This document shows positions 26,803 through 36,642 of a stretch of 64,000 nucleotides of DNA, in pieces. The DNA comes from Allorhodopirellula solitaria. Its GTDB lineage: Bacteria > Planctomycetota > Planctomycetia > Pirellulales > Pirellulaceae. The first letter of the stretch is position 1. The number at the start of each line of letters is the position of its first letter. The stretch covers positions 203,264 to 267,263 of the forward strand of contig NZ_SJPK01000008.1 of the NCBI RefSeq assembly GCF_007859855.1, given 5' to 3'. Made by a program: the position numbers and the translations under genes. A model generated the notes under the pieces. That model worked only from the letters and a program-made list of their open reading frames with translations. It searched no databases and was not told the origin of the DNA.

Positions 26803-29800
26803 GTGTTTCGGTACCTAAGCAACAGCGTCTTTCTTCCGTCCAGCGTTGTCCGCCCTGGTGTCGTGGCGGCGATGATCGTTACCGCTCTGAGCGTTGCATC
26901 CGCCGGGGATGCTCAAACGCCTTTGGTTTTGACAGCCGGTGCGACCGACACGGGATCGGACGGCCCGGCTCGATTGCCTGTCGTCCTGACGGCGGGATCG
27001 GATCAAACGCGTGGCCAGATTGTGCTAGGAGAAGAACACCGCGTGGGTAGCGATGCGCCCTCTGAGGACGGTGATTCCGAGGCGAAATTCAATCTTTTGG
27101 CAGTGTCGATGCTCGACCAGAAAGTGGTCGAGAAATGTGAGCTAACGCTTGTCCCGGCAACCGGGGAGACCGCCGACCCAGCAATCCAAGACAATCCGGC
27201 TGGAACCGAATACTGGGCGTTCGAGTTTTCTGAGCCACTACCCAGCGGTGTCTACGAGCTTGTGCTCGAACCGGCCGGTTCGGTGAGTTCTCGCTTTCGA
27301 GAGCTGCTAACATGGCAGCGTGGAGACGCAGATGAGAGCCATCTCCCGTCCGACCAGGCCCTCGGTGAACGCACTTGGCCAGTGATCGTATTGCCGCGTG
27401 TCCCAGCCAGCCAGCGAACGGACGCAGCCTCGGCCACTGCCGCACCGCTCGACGCGTCGGAGCAGCCTGCTCCTTTCGGCCGTCGCCTATTGGCACGTTG
27501 GGCTGGTTTTACTGACATGAACGCGAATAGCCAATCGCTCACGTACTCCACCCTTGGCATGTCGTCATTGACACGCATTCTGAGCCGTTCTGATCGAGAA
27601 GTAATGAGCCCATCTCAACGCTGGTTCGAGATCCTGCACCGAATGGATGAGCGGCTTGATCAAATCGTCACTGCCGGAGCCGATGGTATTGCGATTGATA
27701 GCCTGTCACCGGCGACCGCCGACGAACACGAGATGCTTCTGATGCAGTGCCTCTACGCGAAAGCCAGGCAAGTCGAACTGGAGGTGTGGCAATTCAATCC
27801 GATAGCCGAATCGATGAAGGTACCTGAGGATGGTTCCGCAGTGGAACTGGTGGATCTGCAGCAATTGGCGTCGTGGCCACCGGACGAAGATTCGCCTTCG
27901 ATGCGGAAAGCGGCCAATTTCCTGCGTTCGCCGCTGCGAACGATCTCCAGTCAGTTCCCCGCTGACGTGCGAGCGGCGCCCGACGCGGATCTCCTCTGTT
28001 TTGGCTTTGAAGACTCCTCGGATATCGCCATGGAACTCAACGCCACCTCGAGCGAATCGATGGGCGGCGCGGTAGTCGATTCTCCTCCCTCGCCCGTGAC
28101 AAATCACGACGCTGCATTTCAAGCAGACGCATGGCGGGCGGATTGGTCGTCATGGTGTATCCGTCATTCGAAGTCAAACGACCAGCATGGATTGGTCGTC
28201 GATGAAACCATGTTGTGCAGGAACACGGAATCGCGTTCTTGCACGGCAGGCGATATCGGGAGGTTATGGAAAGCCTGTTGGTCGGCCGACTCCCGATGGC
28301 TGCAGGACTCTCGCCTTTCTAGCGACGGCAAAGATAATGGGATGTCTGAACGATCCTTGGTCCAGGTGCGGCATGCTGGAATCGGGGAAGGAACCCTGTT
28401 GGTTTGTATCAATCAGGCCCCCTGGCCGATGAGGGTTCGGTTCCCGCTCGCAGATCTCGTTCGCTGGTCATCGGCTGCACCCTCGGAGGTGGGGACGGTG
28501 CCAGTCGTGTCGCCTGAGACGTCGAATCGAGGGTCGTCGCTCATGATCCCCGCCTCGTCCATGGTAGTCTGTTTCGCGGAACAGCGAATCTCGCCGACGA
28601 TGCGGTATGCGTCGGAAACGGATGATCCCACACGCCGCGTTGCGGAGGTAACTCGCCAAGTCACGACGATCGTCGAGAATCTCGGGATCCTCGGTGAACT
28701 GGCGTGTATCTCGGCGCGGTCCAATGCGATGTCGAATCAAGTCGCCGCGGCGACGGGCGAGCGTCCGCAACGCACGCTGATCCGTCAAGCCTCAGCGGTC
28801 CGTGCGACGAACCTATCCGCGTCGTCGTCTGAGGAATCTCCAGATGATGCGTCGTTTTGGTCGCGAGAGCGATGGGGCATCGGTCGCGCCGTCGCGTCGA
28901 GCGATCCCCAGCGATCGCGTCTGACACAGGCCGTCTCTACCGTTGAGAAAGACTCGTCGACATCCAGCGAGAAGCGGAGAGTTTCTACGCTGCGCGGCGT
29001 AGCTCAATCCGAGTGCCGAAATCTTGTCAGCAATGGTGGCTTTGAACTGCCGCATGAAATTGGTGTGCCTGGCTGGATGCATGCCCACCACCCACGTGGC
29101 GCTGTCGATATCGACACGTTGGTCTGCAGTGAAGGTAGCCAATCGATTCGATTGAGTGGAAAGACCCACTCGGGGGCCTCCGCATGGCTGATCAGTCGCG
29201 AGATTGCGCAGCCGACCGCCGGGCGTTTGGGGATCTCGATGTCCTTGCGCGGCGAACCACCGCAGCTGGCGGATTCCCAGAAATCGGGCGGCGATTCACT
29301 CCCAAAGGCCAATCTGATCGAGCTTCGAGTCGCGATCGAGGGAGAACGCAATGGGCAGCCAATCCGTCATAGTGCGACAGTGCAGGTCCCCCGCAACGGC
29401 AAATGGCAGCCGGGAAGGTTTGTGCTCGAATGGCTCGACGTCGACCCGTACCAGGACCAGAATCTGCGTATCACGATTGACAATCTGTCGTATTCGGTCG
29501 TCTGGATCGATGATATTGTCGTCACGGACTATTTCGCGAGTGCTAGCGAGCGATCCGATTTGCAAAGCCTTGCGTATCTAGCCGTACAGGGGGTGCAACA
29601 CTCCAATTTAAAACCCGCCGCGAGGCTGCTGAACAACTATTGGGCGCAAGATCTGCTGCGTATCGCCCAACTTCCAGCGAATTTCGACGACAAAGGAGAT
29701 GGCAAGACCGCACGCTCGTCAGACGACCGCGATGCGGGAGATCGATTCCGAGCCGTTCGGAGGGATAGCCCTGCATGGGGAGAGGCGCCGGAGCGGAAGG

Positions 29801-29985
29801 GCGGGGCGAATTCGAAAGTCGGGGTTTCAGATGTCTCGCTGCCCGTATCGCAGTTACCCCCCCTGCCGTCGGCACAGGAACGCGCATCGGTTTCCGCTCC
29901 CACAGTGACTCACGACACGAGCGAATCGGCTGGCTCCTTCTCCGGGAAAATTCGACGGTGGTTGCCCGACCCGCTCAAGTTCTGA
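26803..29985 (+). CDS. Large secreted protein with C-terminal carbohydrate-binding-like domain
   Basis: 1060 aa from GTG at 26803; the start is uncertain because no good ribosome binding site precedes it. The hydrophobic stretch VVAAMIVTALSVASAGDAQT suits a signal peptide. No catalytic motif is recognised. Residues about 745-910 (RNLVSNGGFELPHEIGVPGW, then SIRLSGKT and VVWIDDIVVTDYF) resemble a jelly-roll carbohydrate-binding module of the CBM_4_9 kind. The region 915-1060 is low complexity. Repeated Ser/Asp-rich blocks are typical of planctomycete orphan surface proteins. Confidence 0.6.
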   Translation: MFRYLSNSVFLPSSVVRPGVVAAMIVTALSVASAGDAQTPLVLTAGATDTGSDGPARLPVVLTAGSDQTRGQIVLGEEHRVGSDAPSEDGDSEAKFNLLAVSMLDQKVVEKCELTLVPATGETADPAIQDNPAGTEYWAFEFSEPLPSGVYELVLEPAGSVSSRFRELLTWQRGDADESHLPSDQALGERTWPVIVLPRVPASQRTDAASATAAPLDASEQPAPFGRRLLARWAGFTDMNANSQSLTYSTLGMSSLTRILSRSDREVMSPSQRWFEILHRMDERLDQIVTAGADGIAIDSLSPATADEHEMLLMQCLYAKARQVELEVWQFNPIAESMKVPEDGSAVELVDLQQLASWPPDEDSPSMRKAANFLRSPLRTISSQFPADVRAAPDADLLCFGFEDSSDIAMELNATSSESMGGAVVDSPPSPVTNHDAAFQADAWRADWSSWCIRHSKSNDQHGLVVDETMLCRNTESRSCTAGDIGRLWKACWSADSRWLQDSRLSSDGKDNGMSERSLVQVRHAGIGEGTLLVCINQAPWPMRVRFPLADLVRWSSAAPSEVGTVPVVSPETSNRGSSLMIPASSMVVCFAEQRISPTMRYASETDDPTRRVAEVTRQVTTIVENLGILGELACISARSNAMSNQVAAATGERPQRTLIRQASAVRATNLSASSSEESPDDASFWSRERWGIGRAVASSDPQRSRLTQAVSTVEKDSSTSSEKRRVSTLRGVAQSECRNLVSNGGFELPHEIGVPGWMHAHHPRGAVDIDTLVCSEGSQSIRLSGKTHSGASAWLISREIAQPTAGRLGISMSLRGEPPQLADSQKSGGDSLPKANLIELRVAIEGERNGQPIRHSATVQVPRNGKWQPGRFVLEWLDVDPYQDQNLRITIDNLSYSVVWIDDIVVTDYFASASERSDLQSLAYLAVQGVQHSNLKPAARLLNNYWAQDLLRIAQLPANFDDKGDGKTARSSDDRDAGDRFRAVRRDSPAWGEAPERKGGANSKVGVSDVSLPVSQLPPLPSAQERASVSAPTVTHDTSESAGSFSGKIRRWLPDPLKF

Positions 29986-30072
29986 TGTCCACACAGCCTC
30001 TTGGGGCTGGGTATGATCTCTATTACTCATTGACCTTTTCTTCGTAATTCGTTTCGCCCCTGTGGAGCACCG

Positions 30073-30843
30073 ATGAGCCGAGCCAAAAAACTCTTTAAGA
30101 ACCGTTGGTTGTGGTTTGGATTCAGCTTGGCTGCCGCTAGTGGCGTGATGGTTGGCGGTGCCAGTTGGTGGGCCGTTTCCCAGTCGCAGCAAGTTCCTGA
30201 GTTCTACACCCGCGCGAGAAGCCAGTCTGCGGCCAATGCAGAGATTGCTCGCAACCAGCTCGAGCACGATGTCGAACAGGTTCGCAAACAATCTTTACAG
30301 GGTGGGCATTGGAAAGCCTCTTTTGGTGAAGACGAAATCAATGCATGGATCCAAAGTGAATTTCCTGAGAGATTTAGTCGTCTTTTTTCCCACGGCGTCA
30401 CCGATCCCGCTATCGCGATCCAACACGGCGAGATTTTTGCAGCAGCACGGTACGTCTCCAAGAGCTGGGATACCGTCGTTTCATGCCGGGTTTCGGTTGA
30501 AATGACCGAGGAGCCGAACCTGTTAGCGATCGCTTTGTACGATCTCAAGGCAGGTGCCCTGCCCCTGCCGCTCGATCCCTTTGTGCGGAAAATCAGCAAA
30601 GAGGCAGCGAGCGGTGACCTGGATGTGCGATGGGACTTCACGCAAAACGGACCGATCGCATTGGTGAAAATTCCACAGGAGGATCCTCACTTCGTCATCA
30701 CACCGCTGGTCATCGAATCGATCAATCTCATTGCCGGGCAACTTCAGCTCGACGGACGAGGTGGAGCGGATGCGGCCAGTGACTACGAACCACGTGGGCC
30801 CATGCACCGTTTCGTCTCATATCGCCAGCGGCAGATGCAGTAG
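30073..30843 (+). CDS. Membrane-anchored hypothetical protein
   Basis: 256 aa, ATG at 30073 with GGAG at 5-bp spacing. A basic N-terminus (MSRAKKLFKNRWLW) precedes one helix, FGFSLAAASGVMVGGASWWAV, that anchors an otherwise exported domain. After a coiled-coil-like stretch (NQLEHDVEQVRKQ) comes FGEDEINAWIQSEFP and a mixed alpha/beta region. No known family is recognised. It follows the 1060-aa gene by 87 bp and may share its transcript. Confidence 0.68.
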   Translation: MSRAKKLFKNRWLWFGFSLAAASGVMVGGASWWAVSQSQQVPEFYTRARSQSAANAEIARNQLEHDVEQVRKQSLQGGHWKASFGEDEINAWIQSEFPERFSRLFSHGVTDPAIAIQHGEIFAAARYVSKSWDTVVSCRVSVEMTEEPNLLAIALYDLKAGALPLPLDPFVRKISKEAASGDLDVRWDFTQNGPIALVKIPQEDPHFVITPLVIESINLIAGQLQLDGRGGADAASDYEPRGPMHRFVSYRQRQMQ

Positions 30844-30846
30844 GTT

Positions 30847-32334
30847 TCAATTTCGCGGCAAGCTGCCGTTTTCGTTTTCGACGATTTTGTGAAAGTGATC
30901 GATTGCGTTGGCATCACCCAGTCGCACGAGATTTTCGCGTAAAATCACGTTCTCGACGGCCATGACGAACCGTTCATACTTGACTCGCTTTTCCTGCTCG
31001 TCGAGTTGCTGGGATTCGGCCCGTGCCAATTCGCGATAACGCTCATAGTCAGGGTGGTCTTCCACGGCGTGGATGAATTCATCGCTGCGGGACGTCACCA
31101 ACTCAATTGAAGTTGGGTTCAATAGGTTGGCGAGTTCGGGCCAACGATGGCGAAGATGAGATGCGATCTGCCTCCGCAAGCGTTCGGCAGGGTCGTCGCG
31201 GCGGCCTCGATAGCGACCACGTGAGCGTCCCCGCGAGCGATTCTCTCTGGTCATTCGATCGGCGTCGCTAAGTCGGTCGGGACCTGACAATTCGAGTTGT
31301 TCCGACAGCCCTTCGAGAATCGCATGTTCCGACGCTGTTGCAAATTTGAGTACCTCGTCATAGTCCAATTCCCGCGGCAGAAGATCGGGATGCTGTTCGT
31401 CCTGGAACATGCTTTCGATCCCCAGAAATTCTCCCGAGGTGCTGACCGGGAGATCGATCGTGTCGCTGCGTAGGATCGTGTAGGCATGCGCCTCATCGAA
31501 CGAGACATAGCCGTCGTCATTGTAATCCGGTGGCTCTATGGGTTGATTGATACGGCTATGGCCCGCGAGCGCTTCCCAAAAGTAAGTGCTGTATTCGACA
31601 TAGGTTGACTCGTCGATATCGGGAGTGCATCCCGCCGCGGGCCGGTCATAGACGGTGGCGAAAAATCCGCACCGGGACTGTTTCGACAATCCTCGGTCTG
31701 GATTGCCCTCGTTGTAGATCAGCCTCGCGAAGCCGCCGGCGTGGCACTGGACCATGACCACACTCACTTGCACGCCGTCAGATAACTTATCGAGCAGTTC
31801 GACGAACTCCTCAACGTCCAACCGCTCCCCGTCCCACAGCGAGATCGATGTGTTGTGAGGTTCATTCCGCTCTCTGCTGTCATTGCCATGCGAGGTGACA
31901 TAGATCAGCAACCGATCTCCGTCCTCCATGGACGCGCCCTCCTGATCGAACCACCCCCGGATATTCTGCAAGCTCGTTTTTCCCTCCACGTGGGGGACTC
32001 GGTGGTTGCGGTAGGACAATCCCAGATCCGATAGGCTGCCTAGGAATTCTGCCATCCACTGGTTTGCTTTCGGGATCGATTTTCGGTCAATGACTTGCAG
32101 GTCATCGTCTGGATCGTCCCCGTCAGCAAAAAAAACGCTTTGCGATTCTTGTGGGACCTGCTTCTCAGACATCACCCGTTGCCAGAACAGAACATTCCGT
32201 TCGAGCGAGGCTTGATTGCCCGAGGGCGCGTAGCCGCCTCCGATCACGAGAAATTGATCTGCGGCATCCAGGCGGCCAGCGAGCGTAGCTGCGATCAACA
32301 GCATGCCGATTCGAATCGGGGTAGCGAACGTCAT
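30847..32334 (-). CDS. Secreted clan CD (caspase/legumain-like) peptidase with an EF-hand
   Basis: 495 aa. Signal peptide 1-24 (GMLLIAATLAGRLDAAD). The catalytic pair of clan CD is visible: H149 in LLIYVTSHGND and C197 in VSVVMVQCHAGGF, each after a hydrophobic strand, as in caspases and C13 legumains. Residues 270-281 (DYNDDGYVSFDE) form a canonical EF-hand loop with all Ca2+ ligand positions filled. A basic Arg/Gly-rich stretch lies near 365-385. The protein is probably periplasmic or outside. Substrate and activation mechanism are unknown; Ca2+-dependent activation is an inference. Confidence 0.75.
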   Translation of the reverse strand: MTFATPIRIGMLLIAATLAGRLDAADQFLVIGGGYAPSGNQASLERNVLFWQRVMSEKQVPQESQSVFFADGDDPDDDLQVIDRKSIPKANQWMAEFLGSLSDLGLSYRNHRVPHVEGKTSLQNIRGWFDQEGASMEDGDRLLIYVTSHGNDSRERNEPHNTSISLWDGERLDVEEFVELLDKLSDGVQVSVVMVQCHAGGFARLIYNEGNPDRGLSKQSRCGFFATVYDRPAAGCTPDIDESTYVEYSTYFWEALAGHSRINQPIEPPDYNDDGYVSFDEAHAYTILRSDTIDLPVSTSGEFLGIESMFQDEQHPDLLPRELDYDEVLKFATASEHAILEGLSEQLELSGPDRLSDADRMTRENRSRGRSRGRYRGRRDDPAERLRRQIASHLRHRWPELANLLNPTSIELVTSRSDEFIHAVEDHPDYERYRELARAESQQLDEQEKRVKYERFVMAVENVILRENLVRLGDANAIDHFHKIVENENGSLPRN

Positions 32335-32571
32335 CAGTAGGTCTCGTGATCGAAGAGGAATTACACTCGAATGAAAGTCGAGCGAGTCGGCGGAGTCGGC
32401 AAGGTGCCATCGGCCGCAGCCATTCTACACGGTGGAGAGAGTAGGTGTTTTGCCGTACATCGCCGCGAGGCGTTCGTTAAGCTTCACCTCGCGAAGTATC
32501 GCGTGATCCGCAAGGAGGGAACCCTGCGAAAGCGGCCGCGTGCACTACGAGATTCGCTCGCTGCCGCGTTC

Positions 32572-33051
32572 CTAACCGCCGATACGCGCCCGCAACTGCT
32601 CGATAAACTTCTCGCGGAGTACCGGCGAAACGACATGCTCCCGGCTGTCGGTCTCAATCGCTACCCGTCTGAGCGACAATGCGGGGCCGCTACGAAGTGT
32701 CGAAGTTCGCTGGACACTAAGTATCTCATGGTAGGGAACCTGGTAGCAGATCACGCCGCAGCGAATCGACAGGGCGTCTTGGAGAAACGTGTACCGACAG
32801 GGGACGACGAAAACGCCTGTCGCGATCAAAACTGCCGCAGCGGTCAGGAACATGCTCGATGCATCGGCAGCGCGCCCATTGAGAATGAGGATGATGCCGA
32901 TGGCCGTTGCGATGACGATGGGTGATGCGAGCAACACAGCTAACCACCAGTCGACGGCCGACCGGTACACCTGCATCCTCGGCGCGTCACTCATATCAAC
33001 GCGCCGCGAAGCGGATGACTCAGGCACAGGGGCGTTGGGAGATGCAGTCAC
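32572..33051 (-). CDS. Membrane protein with a bacterial PH-like domain
   Basis: 159 aa from a GTG at 33051, which follows GAGAG at good spacing; the open frame extends to 33093 over the permease stop, and an ATG at 32994 is another option. Two membrane helices (WWLAVLLASPIVIATAIGIILIL and MFLTAAAVLIATGVFVVP) precede a PH-like domain (YTFLQDALSIRCGVICYQVPYHEILSVQRT). Such bPH proteins are common membrane accessory factors. It is the last gene of the ABC operon, so it may help the transporter. Confidence 0.72.
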   Translation of the reverse strand: MTASPNAPVPESSASRRVDMSDAPRMQVYRSAVDWWLAVLLASPIVIATAIGIILILNGRAADASSMFLTAAAVLIATGVFVVPCRYTFLQDALSIRCGVICYQVPYHEILSVQRTSTLRSGPALSLRRVAIETDSREHVVSPVLREKFIEQLRARIGG

Positions 33052-33064
33052 CGATCGAATCTCT

Positions 33065-35575
33065 CTAGTAATCACTTCGCGAAAAATAAACACAGCTAAT
33101 CAGCAGCATCGCAGCGATGAAGATACCACAACTCGCTAGTGGTGCTGCGATTCGGTAGCGAACCACTTCGGGCGTTCCCGATTCCCCGTCACCGATGACC
33201 AGGGAATCGTTGCCTGATACCATGGCTGCCGACGTATCCCCGAGCTGCACCACTTGCGGCGTCAACCACTCAAGTGCACCGACAACGTAGAAGTCCACCC
33301 ACCGCCAAATCGACAGCGACGGTGCGACCGAGTCCGCCTTGACTATCCGAAGTTCGTCGGAGGAGCCACCGGGTCGCTCGATCGAAAACTGCGTGATGCG
33401 GTCTACGTCGTGGGCAACCGTCAGAGTACCGGCGGCCGCACCGGACCGCAAAGCCTCGGGTTGCCAGTGGACGGATTCAATCTCGTCGATCGGCAGTTCC
33501 GCGAGATGGTTTACCGTCGATCCAGTCACCTCGACGACATCGCAGTGTCCCGATGAGGTGCGGATCAAGAAGCAATCGTCCGAAATCGCGATCAGCTCCA
33601 GCGGCGTGCCCGGCACGTCTGGCTCGCGAGCCTCTGTGTCCCATTGGCCGGTCGGTTCAAGCGACACCGCATCAAAGATCCGCACAGGCAGATCTCCCTG
33701 GGCTAATACGACCCATCGCTGTGACGCCGCCACGACCGGTGGGGCTCGGTCCTCGGCTCGCGGCAGCGCCGTTTGATCGGTCGTGGCCCATTGCGAATTC
33801 CCGCCGCCATTCTCGGCAGAAATACGCTGCAAACGATCGGTCGTTAATAGAATCAGGCTGCGTTCCCCAGCCACCTGGACGACGCGGGATGGAGGGCTCA
33901 AGACAACATCAGGAGGCAGGATCGAAAGAAACGAACTCGCTGCCTCTCCCTGCGGTGTCAGCAGCGATTGAAACCATGAACGGATCGAACCGTCGGTGCG
34001 AGCGGCGCGGGCTTCGCTCGTCGAGCCGGTGGGTTGATCGGCTTGGGACTCCCCCGGTGAAGTGAGAGGTTCTTCACCGATCGCAGTTAGAATCGACGAT
34101 TGGTCGGATACGAGGATGTCGGCAGAACTCAGCGCAGCGATGGATTGCTCGTCTAAACGGAGAAGCCGTTCGGTGGCGTCGGGCAGCCGCACGCTCGGCT
34201 GCGGCTTCCAATCGTGGCGTCTCGACAGGATAACGAGATCGAGCGAGCCTGAGCCGAATGGATTGAAACGCCCGTTGCGAATCCGCGCCGTCATCACGTG
34301 ATCCGTTCCCAGAGCGACTGGCTGTAGGACGCGGTCACGCGATCCCGCCTCGCTCTCAATCAGCGGCATCCATTGATTCGACGCCGGCGAGAAACGCGTC
34401 AATCCGCTGCCGCCGGTGACTGCAAAGAGGTCGTCTCCTGCGGTAGTCATGCCAACGATACGATCTGGCTCCACCACGCGGGCGTTGACCACGCCGCCTA
34501 CGATGCCGACCACCATGCACACCGCCGCCAACGCCCCGGCAGCAGCGATGGAGATGATCGAGGATCGCCACTTCAGTCCTGCCAACACCGAGACGCTAAA
34601 GAAAACTGCAAAGATCACCACGGCGATGGGAATGCACCACAGAATCCGCCCGTTCCAGACACCGAGCCGGCCTCCGGCGATTAGGTATAGCCCCAGCACC
34701 AACTGGGAGACGCAGAGCGTCACGAACGCACAACCGCCTATAAATTTGCTAATCAACAAGCCGCTGCGCGAAATCGGCTTGCTCAGCAACAGATGCAGCG
34801 AGCCCGCCTGCAGCATGTCGGGAATGATCGATGCGGTGACCAAGACACCTAGAAAGACGAGTACTAGCCCGAGTAACCAGTTGACCAGCAGTGGGATCAC
34901 GAACTGGTTGAAGAGCGTGTCAAACTGCGCGCGATCGATTTGGAAATCTGTGGGAAACTCGAGACCAGCGTAGGTCAATAAAATCGATCGCACGCTGCGC
35001 GATTCAAAAACGCCTGGAAGAGCTGCTTCGATCCGCAACCGACTACGACGTTGCCGCAGTGAATCCGAGAGCTCCGAGTCGGCGGTCTCGTCAAGCTGCC
35101 GCAACTCCCGCAGACGCACTGTCGATGACCAGGCGTCGGCGTCATACCAAGCGAAAGCGGGCGGCTCTGTCGGTGCATCGGCGGTTGAGTGAGCTCCGTC
35201 ACGCTCGGTTTTCGCGCTATCGGACTCGATGAGATCATTGAGTGCGTCGGTCAACAGGTTCAATCGGATGCGAACTTCGTTGCCCTGTTTCACTCGGCGC
35301 AGTTGTCGCTGCAGCTCCTCGGGCATGGCCGCCGCGATCCGACCGGCCGGGCGTTCTTCGGCGTCCGCCGCCGTGAGCCCCTCGGCGAGCATGATCTTCA
35401 TGCGGGTGCCGTTGTGCACATCGAACCAACGGAACGTGGTCGTGTAGTCTTCACGCAGCCCAATCGGTGCGAGTGTCGCCAGCAGCACCCAGATCGCCAG
35501 GAACGCTGCCCACAGAACACGCGATGCTAACGCCGAGCGGAATGAATCAGTAATGACCGCGAAATAGGGGCTCAT
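33065..35575 (-). CDS. ABC-2-type permease with an inserted beta-propeller-like domain
   Basis: 836 aa. The start overlaps the ATPase stop by 4 bp (ATGA). TM1 is at about 15-38. An extracytoplasmic loop of about 200 residues follows, then five to six helices around 235-395 (LLVNWLLGLVLVFLGVLVTASII, SISRSGLL coupling region). Residues about 400-790 show repeated strand blocks (DDLFAVTGGSGLTRFSP, RSLILLTTDRLQRIS, RWVVLAQGDLPVRIFD, DCFLIRTSSGHCDVVEV) that look like propeller blades. A last helix (CGIFIAAMLLISCVYF) closes the protein. Such an insert before the last helix is unusual for ABC-2 permeases. Confidence 0.78.
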   Translation of the reverse strand: MSPYFAVITDSFRSALASRVLWAAFLAIWVLLATLAPIGLREDYTTTFRWFDVHNGTRMKIMLAEGLTAADAEERPAGRIAAAMPEELQRQLRRVKQGNEVRIRLNLLTDALNDLIESDSAKTERDGAHSTADAPTEPPAFAWYDADAWSSTVRLRELRQLDETADSELSDSLRQRRSRLRIEAALPGVFESRSVRSILLTYAGLEFPTDFQIDRAQFDTLFNQFVIPLLVNWLLGLVLVFLGVLVTASIIPDMLQAGSLHLLLSKPISRSGLLISKFIGGCAFVTLCVSQLVLGLYLIAGGRLGVWNGRILWCIPIAVVIFAVFFSVSVLAGLKWRSSIISIAAAGALAAVCMVVGIVGGVVNARVVEPDRIVGMTTAGDDLFAVTGGSGLTRFSPASNQWMPLIESEAGSRDRVLQPVALGTDHVMTARIRNGRFNPFGSGSLDLVILSRRHDWKPQPSVRLPDATERLLRLDEQSIAALSSADILVSDQSSILTAIGEEPLTSPGESQADQPTGSTSEARAARTDGSIRSWFQSLLTPQGEAASSFLSILPPDVVLSPPSRVVQVAGERSLILLTTDRLQRISAENGGGNSQWATTDQTALPRAEDRAPPVVAASQRWVVLAQGDLPVRIFDAVSLEPTGQWDTEAREPDVPGTPLELIAISDDCFLIRTSSGHCDVVEVTGSTVNHLAELPIDEIESVHWQPEALRSGAAAGTLTVAHDVDRITQFSIERPGGSSDELRIVKADSVAPSLSIWRWVDFYVVGALEWLTPQVVQLGDTSAAMVSGNDSLVIGDGESGTPEVVRYRIAAPLASCGIFIAAMLLISCVYFSRSDY

Positions 35576-36642
35576 GCCACGTTGTCCTGCTCTTGCGACT
35601 GAACTAGACGCATGAATGTCTCTTCGAGGGATTGTCGATGGGGGACCAAGCGGATCAATGATCCGTCGGCGCCCCGCAGTCGGTCGACAATCTCATCGAC
35701 AGCCATTCGATCCTCGCAAAGGAACCGACATCGGAAACGCGACCGGCCATTGTCGACATCCAGTGGCTCTCCCACCCAGACCACACTGTCCTCAATGGCT
35801 GGCTGAAAAATGATTGCCGGCCGATCGAGTTGATGTTTGCTATCGACAGGTGAATGTTCCGAATGGTCTGTCTCGTTGGGCAATTCAAACTCTATCTCAA
35901 CAGCGATCTGCGTGGCGGTCGGGCCGAGGGGGCCGTCCATCTCGGAGATCGGTCCGGTTGCCAATACTTTGCCCTTGGCCATGATCGCCAAGTGCGTGCA
36001 GATGAGTTCAACCTCATGCAGAATATGGCTGTTGAGAAAGATTGTTTTGCCCGCGTCTCTCAATTGCTCAATAATCCGCCGCACCTCACTGCGTCCTACC
36101 GGATCGAGCCCGTCGGTGGGTTCGTCGAGAATCAGCAGATCCGGATCATGCATCAGGGACTGGGCTAAACCGAGCCGCTGCAACATGCCTTTGCTGAATC
36201 GCTTGACGCTCTCGCGATCACGCCCCCGTAGCCCTACGAGGTCAATCAATTCGTCGCTGCGTCGGGCGATCGTGCGCGAGTCGAGCCGGTTGAGCTTGCC
36301 ATAGAAGCTCAGCGCGGATCGAGCCGTATGGTGGCGGTCGACTCGCAGTGATTCCGGGAGGTAGCCAACCCGGCGCCGTGCCGCAGACGATCCTGCGGGC
36401 AATCCGAACAGAGAGGCTTTGCCGCCCGTCGCTCCAATCACACCTAACAGGACCTTGATCAAGGTGGTCTTGCCAGCCCCGTTGGGACCGAGCAACCCAA
36501 ACACTTGGCCGGCGTCGGCATGCAGCGAGACGCCCTGCAATGCACACACATCGCTACGCCGCAGCAGACCTCCACCCCGATAAGTCTTTTCGAGGCAATC
36601 GACCGAAATGATACTGTTGGATGACGCTTCTGCTGGGCTCAC
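35572..36642 (-). CDS. ABC transporter ATP-binding protein
   Basis: 356 aa from a GTG at 36642 whose bases overlap the upstream stop (GTGA); a start at 36735 would overlap that gene by 97 bp. Walker A GPNGAGKTT, Q-loop, signature FSKGMLQRLGLAQ, Walker B LLILDEPTDGLDP and the switch His in FLNSHIL are all intact. The type resembles CcmA/NatA-class ATPases of ABC-2 exporters. The C-terminal about 110 residues form an extra domain (TQIAVEIEFELPNE, RFRCRFLCEDRM) as seen in these families. It powers the permease encoded downstream. Confidence 0.92.
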   Translation of the reverse strand: MSPAEASSNSIISVDCLEKTYRGGGLLRRSDVCALQGVSLHADAGQVFGLLGPNGAGKTTLIKVLLGVIGATGGKASLFGLPAGSSAARRRVGYLPESLRVDRHHTARSALSFYGKLNRLDSRTIARRSDELIDLVGLRGRDRESVKRFSKGMLQRLGLAQSLMHDPDLLILDEPTDGLDPVGRSEVRRIIEQLRDAGKTIFLNSHILHEVELICTHLAIMAKGKVLATGPISEMDGPLGPTATQIAVEIEFELPNETDHSEHSPVDSKHQLDRPAIIFQPAIEDSVVWVGEPLDVDNGRSRFRCRFLCEDRMAVDEIVDRLRGADGSLIRLVPHRQSLEETFMRLVQSQEQDNVA

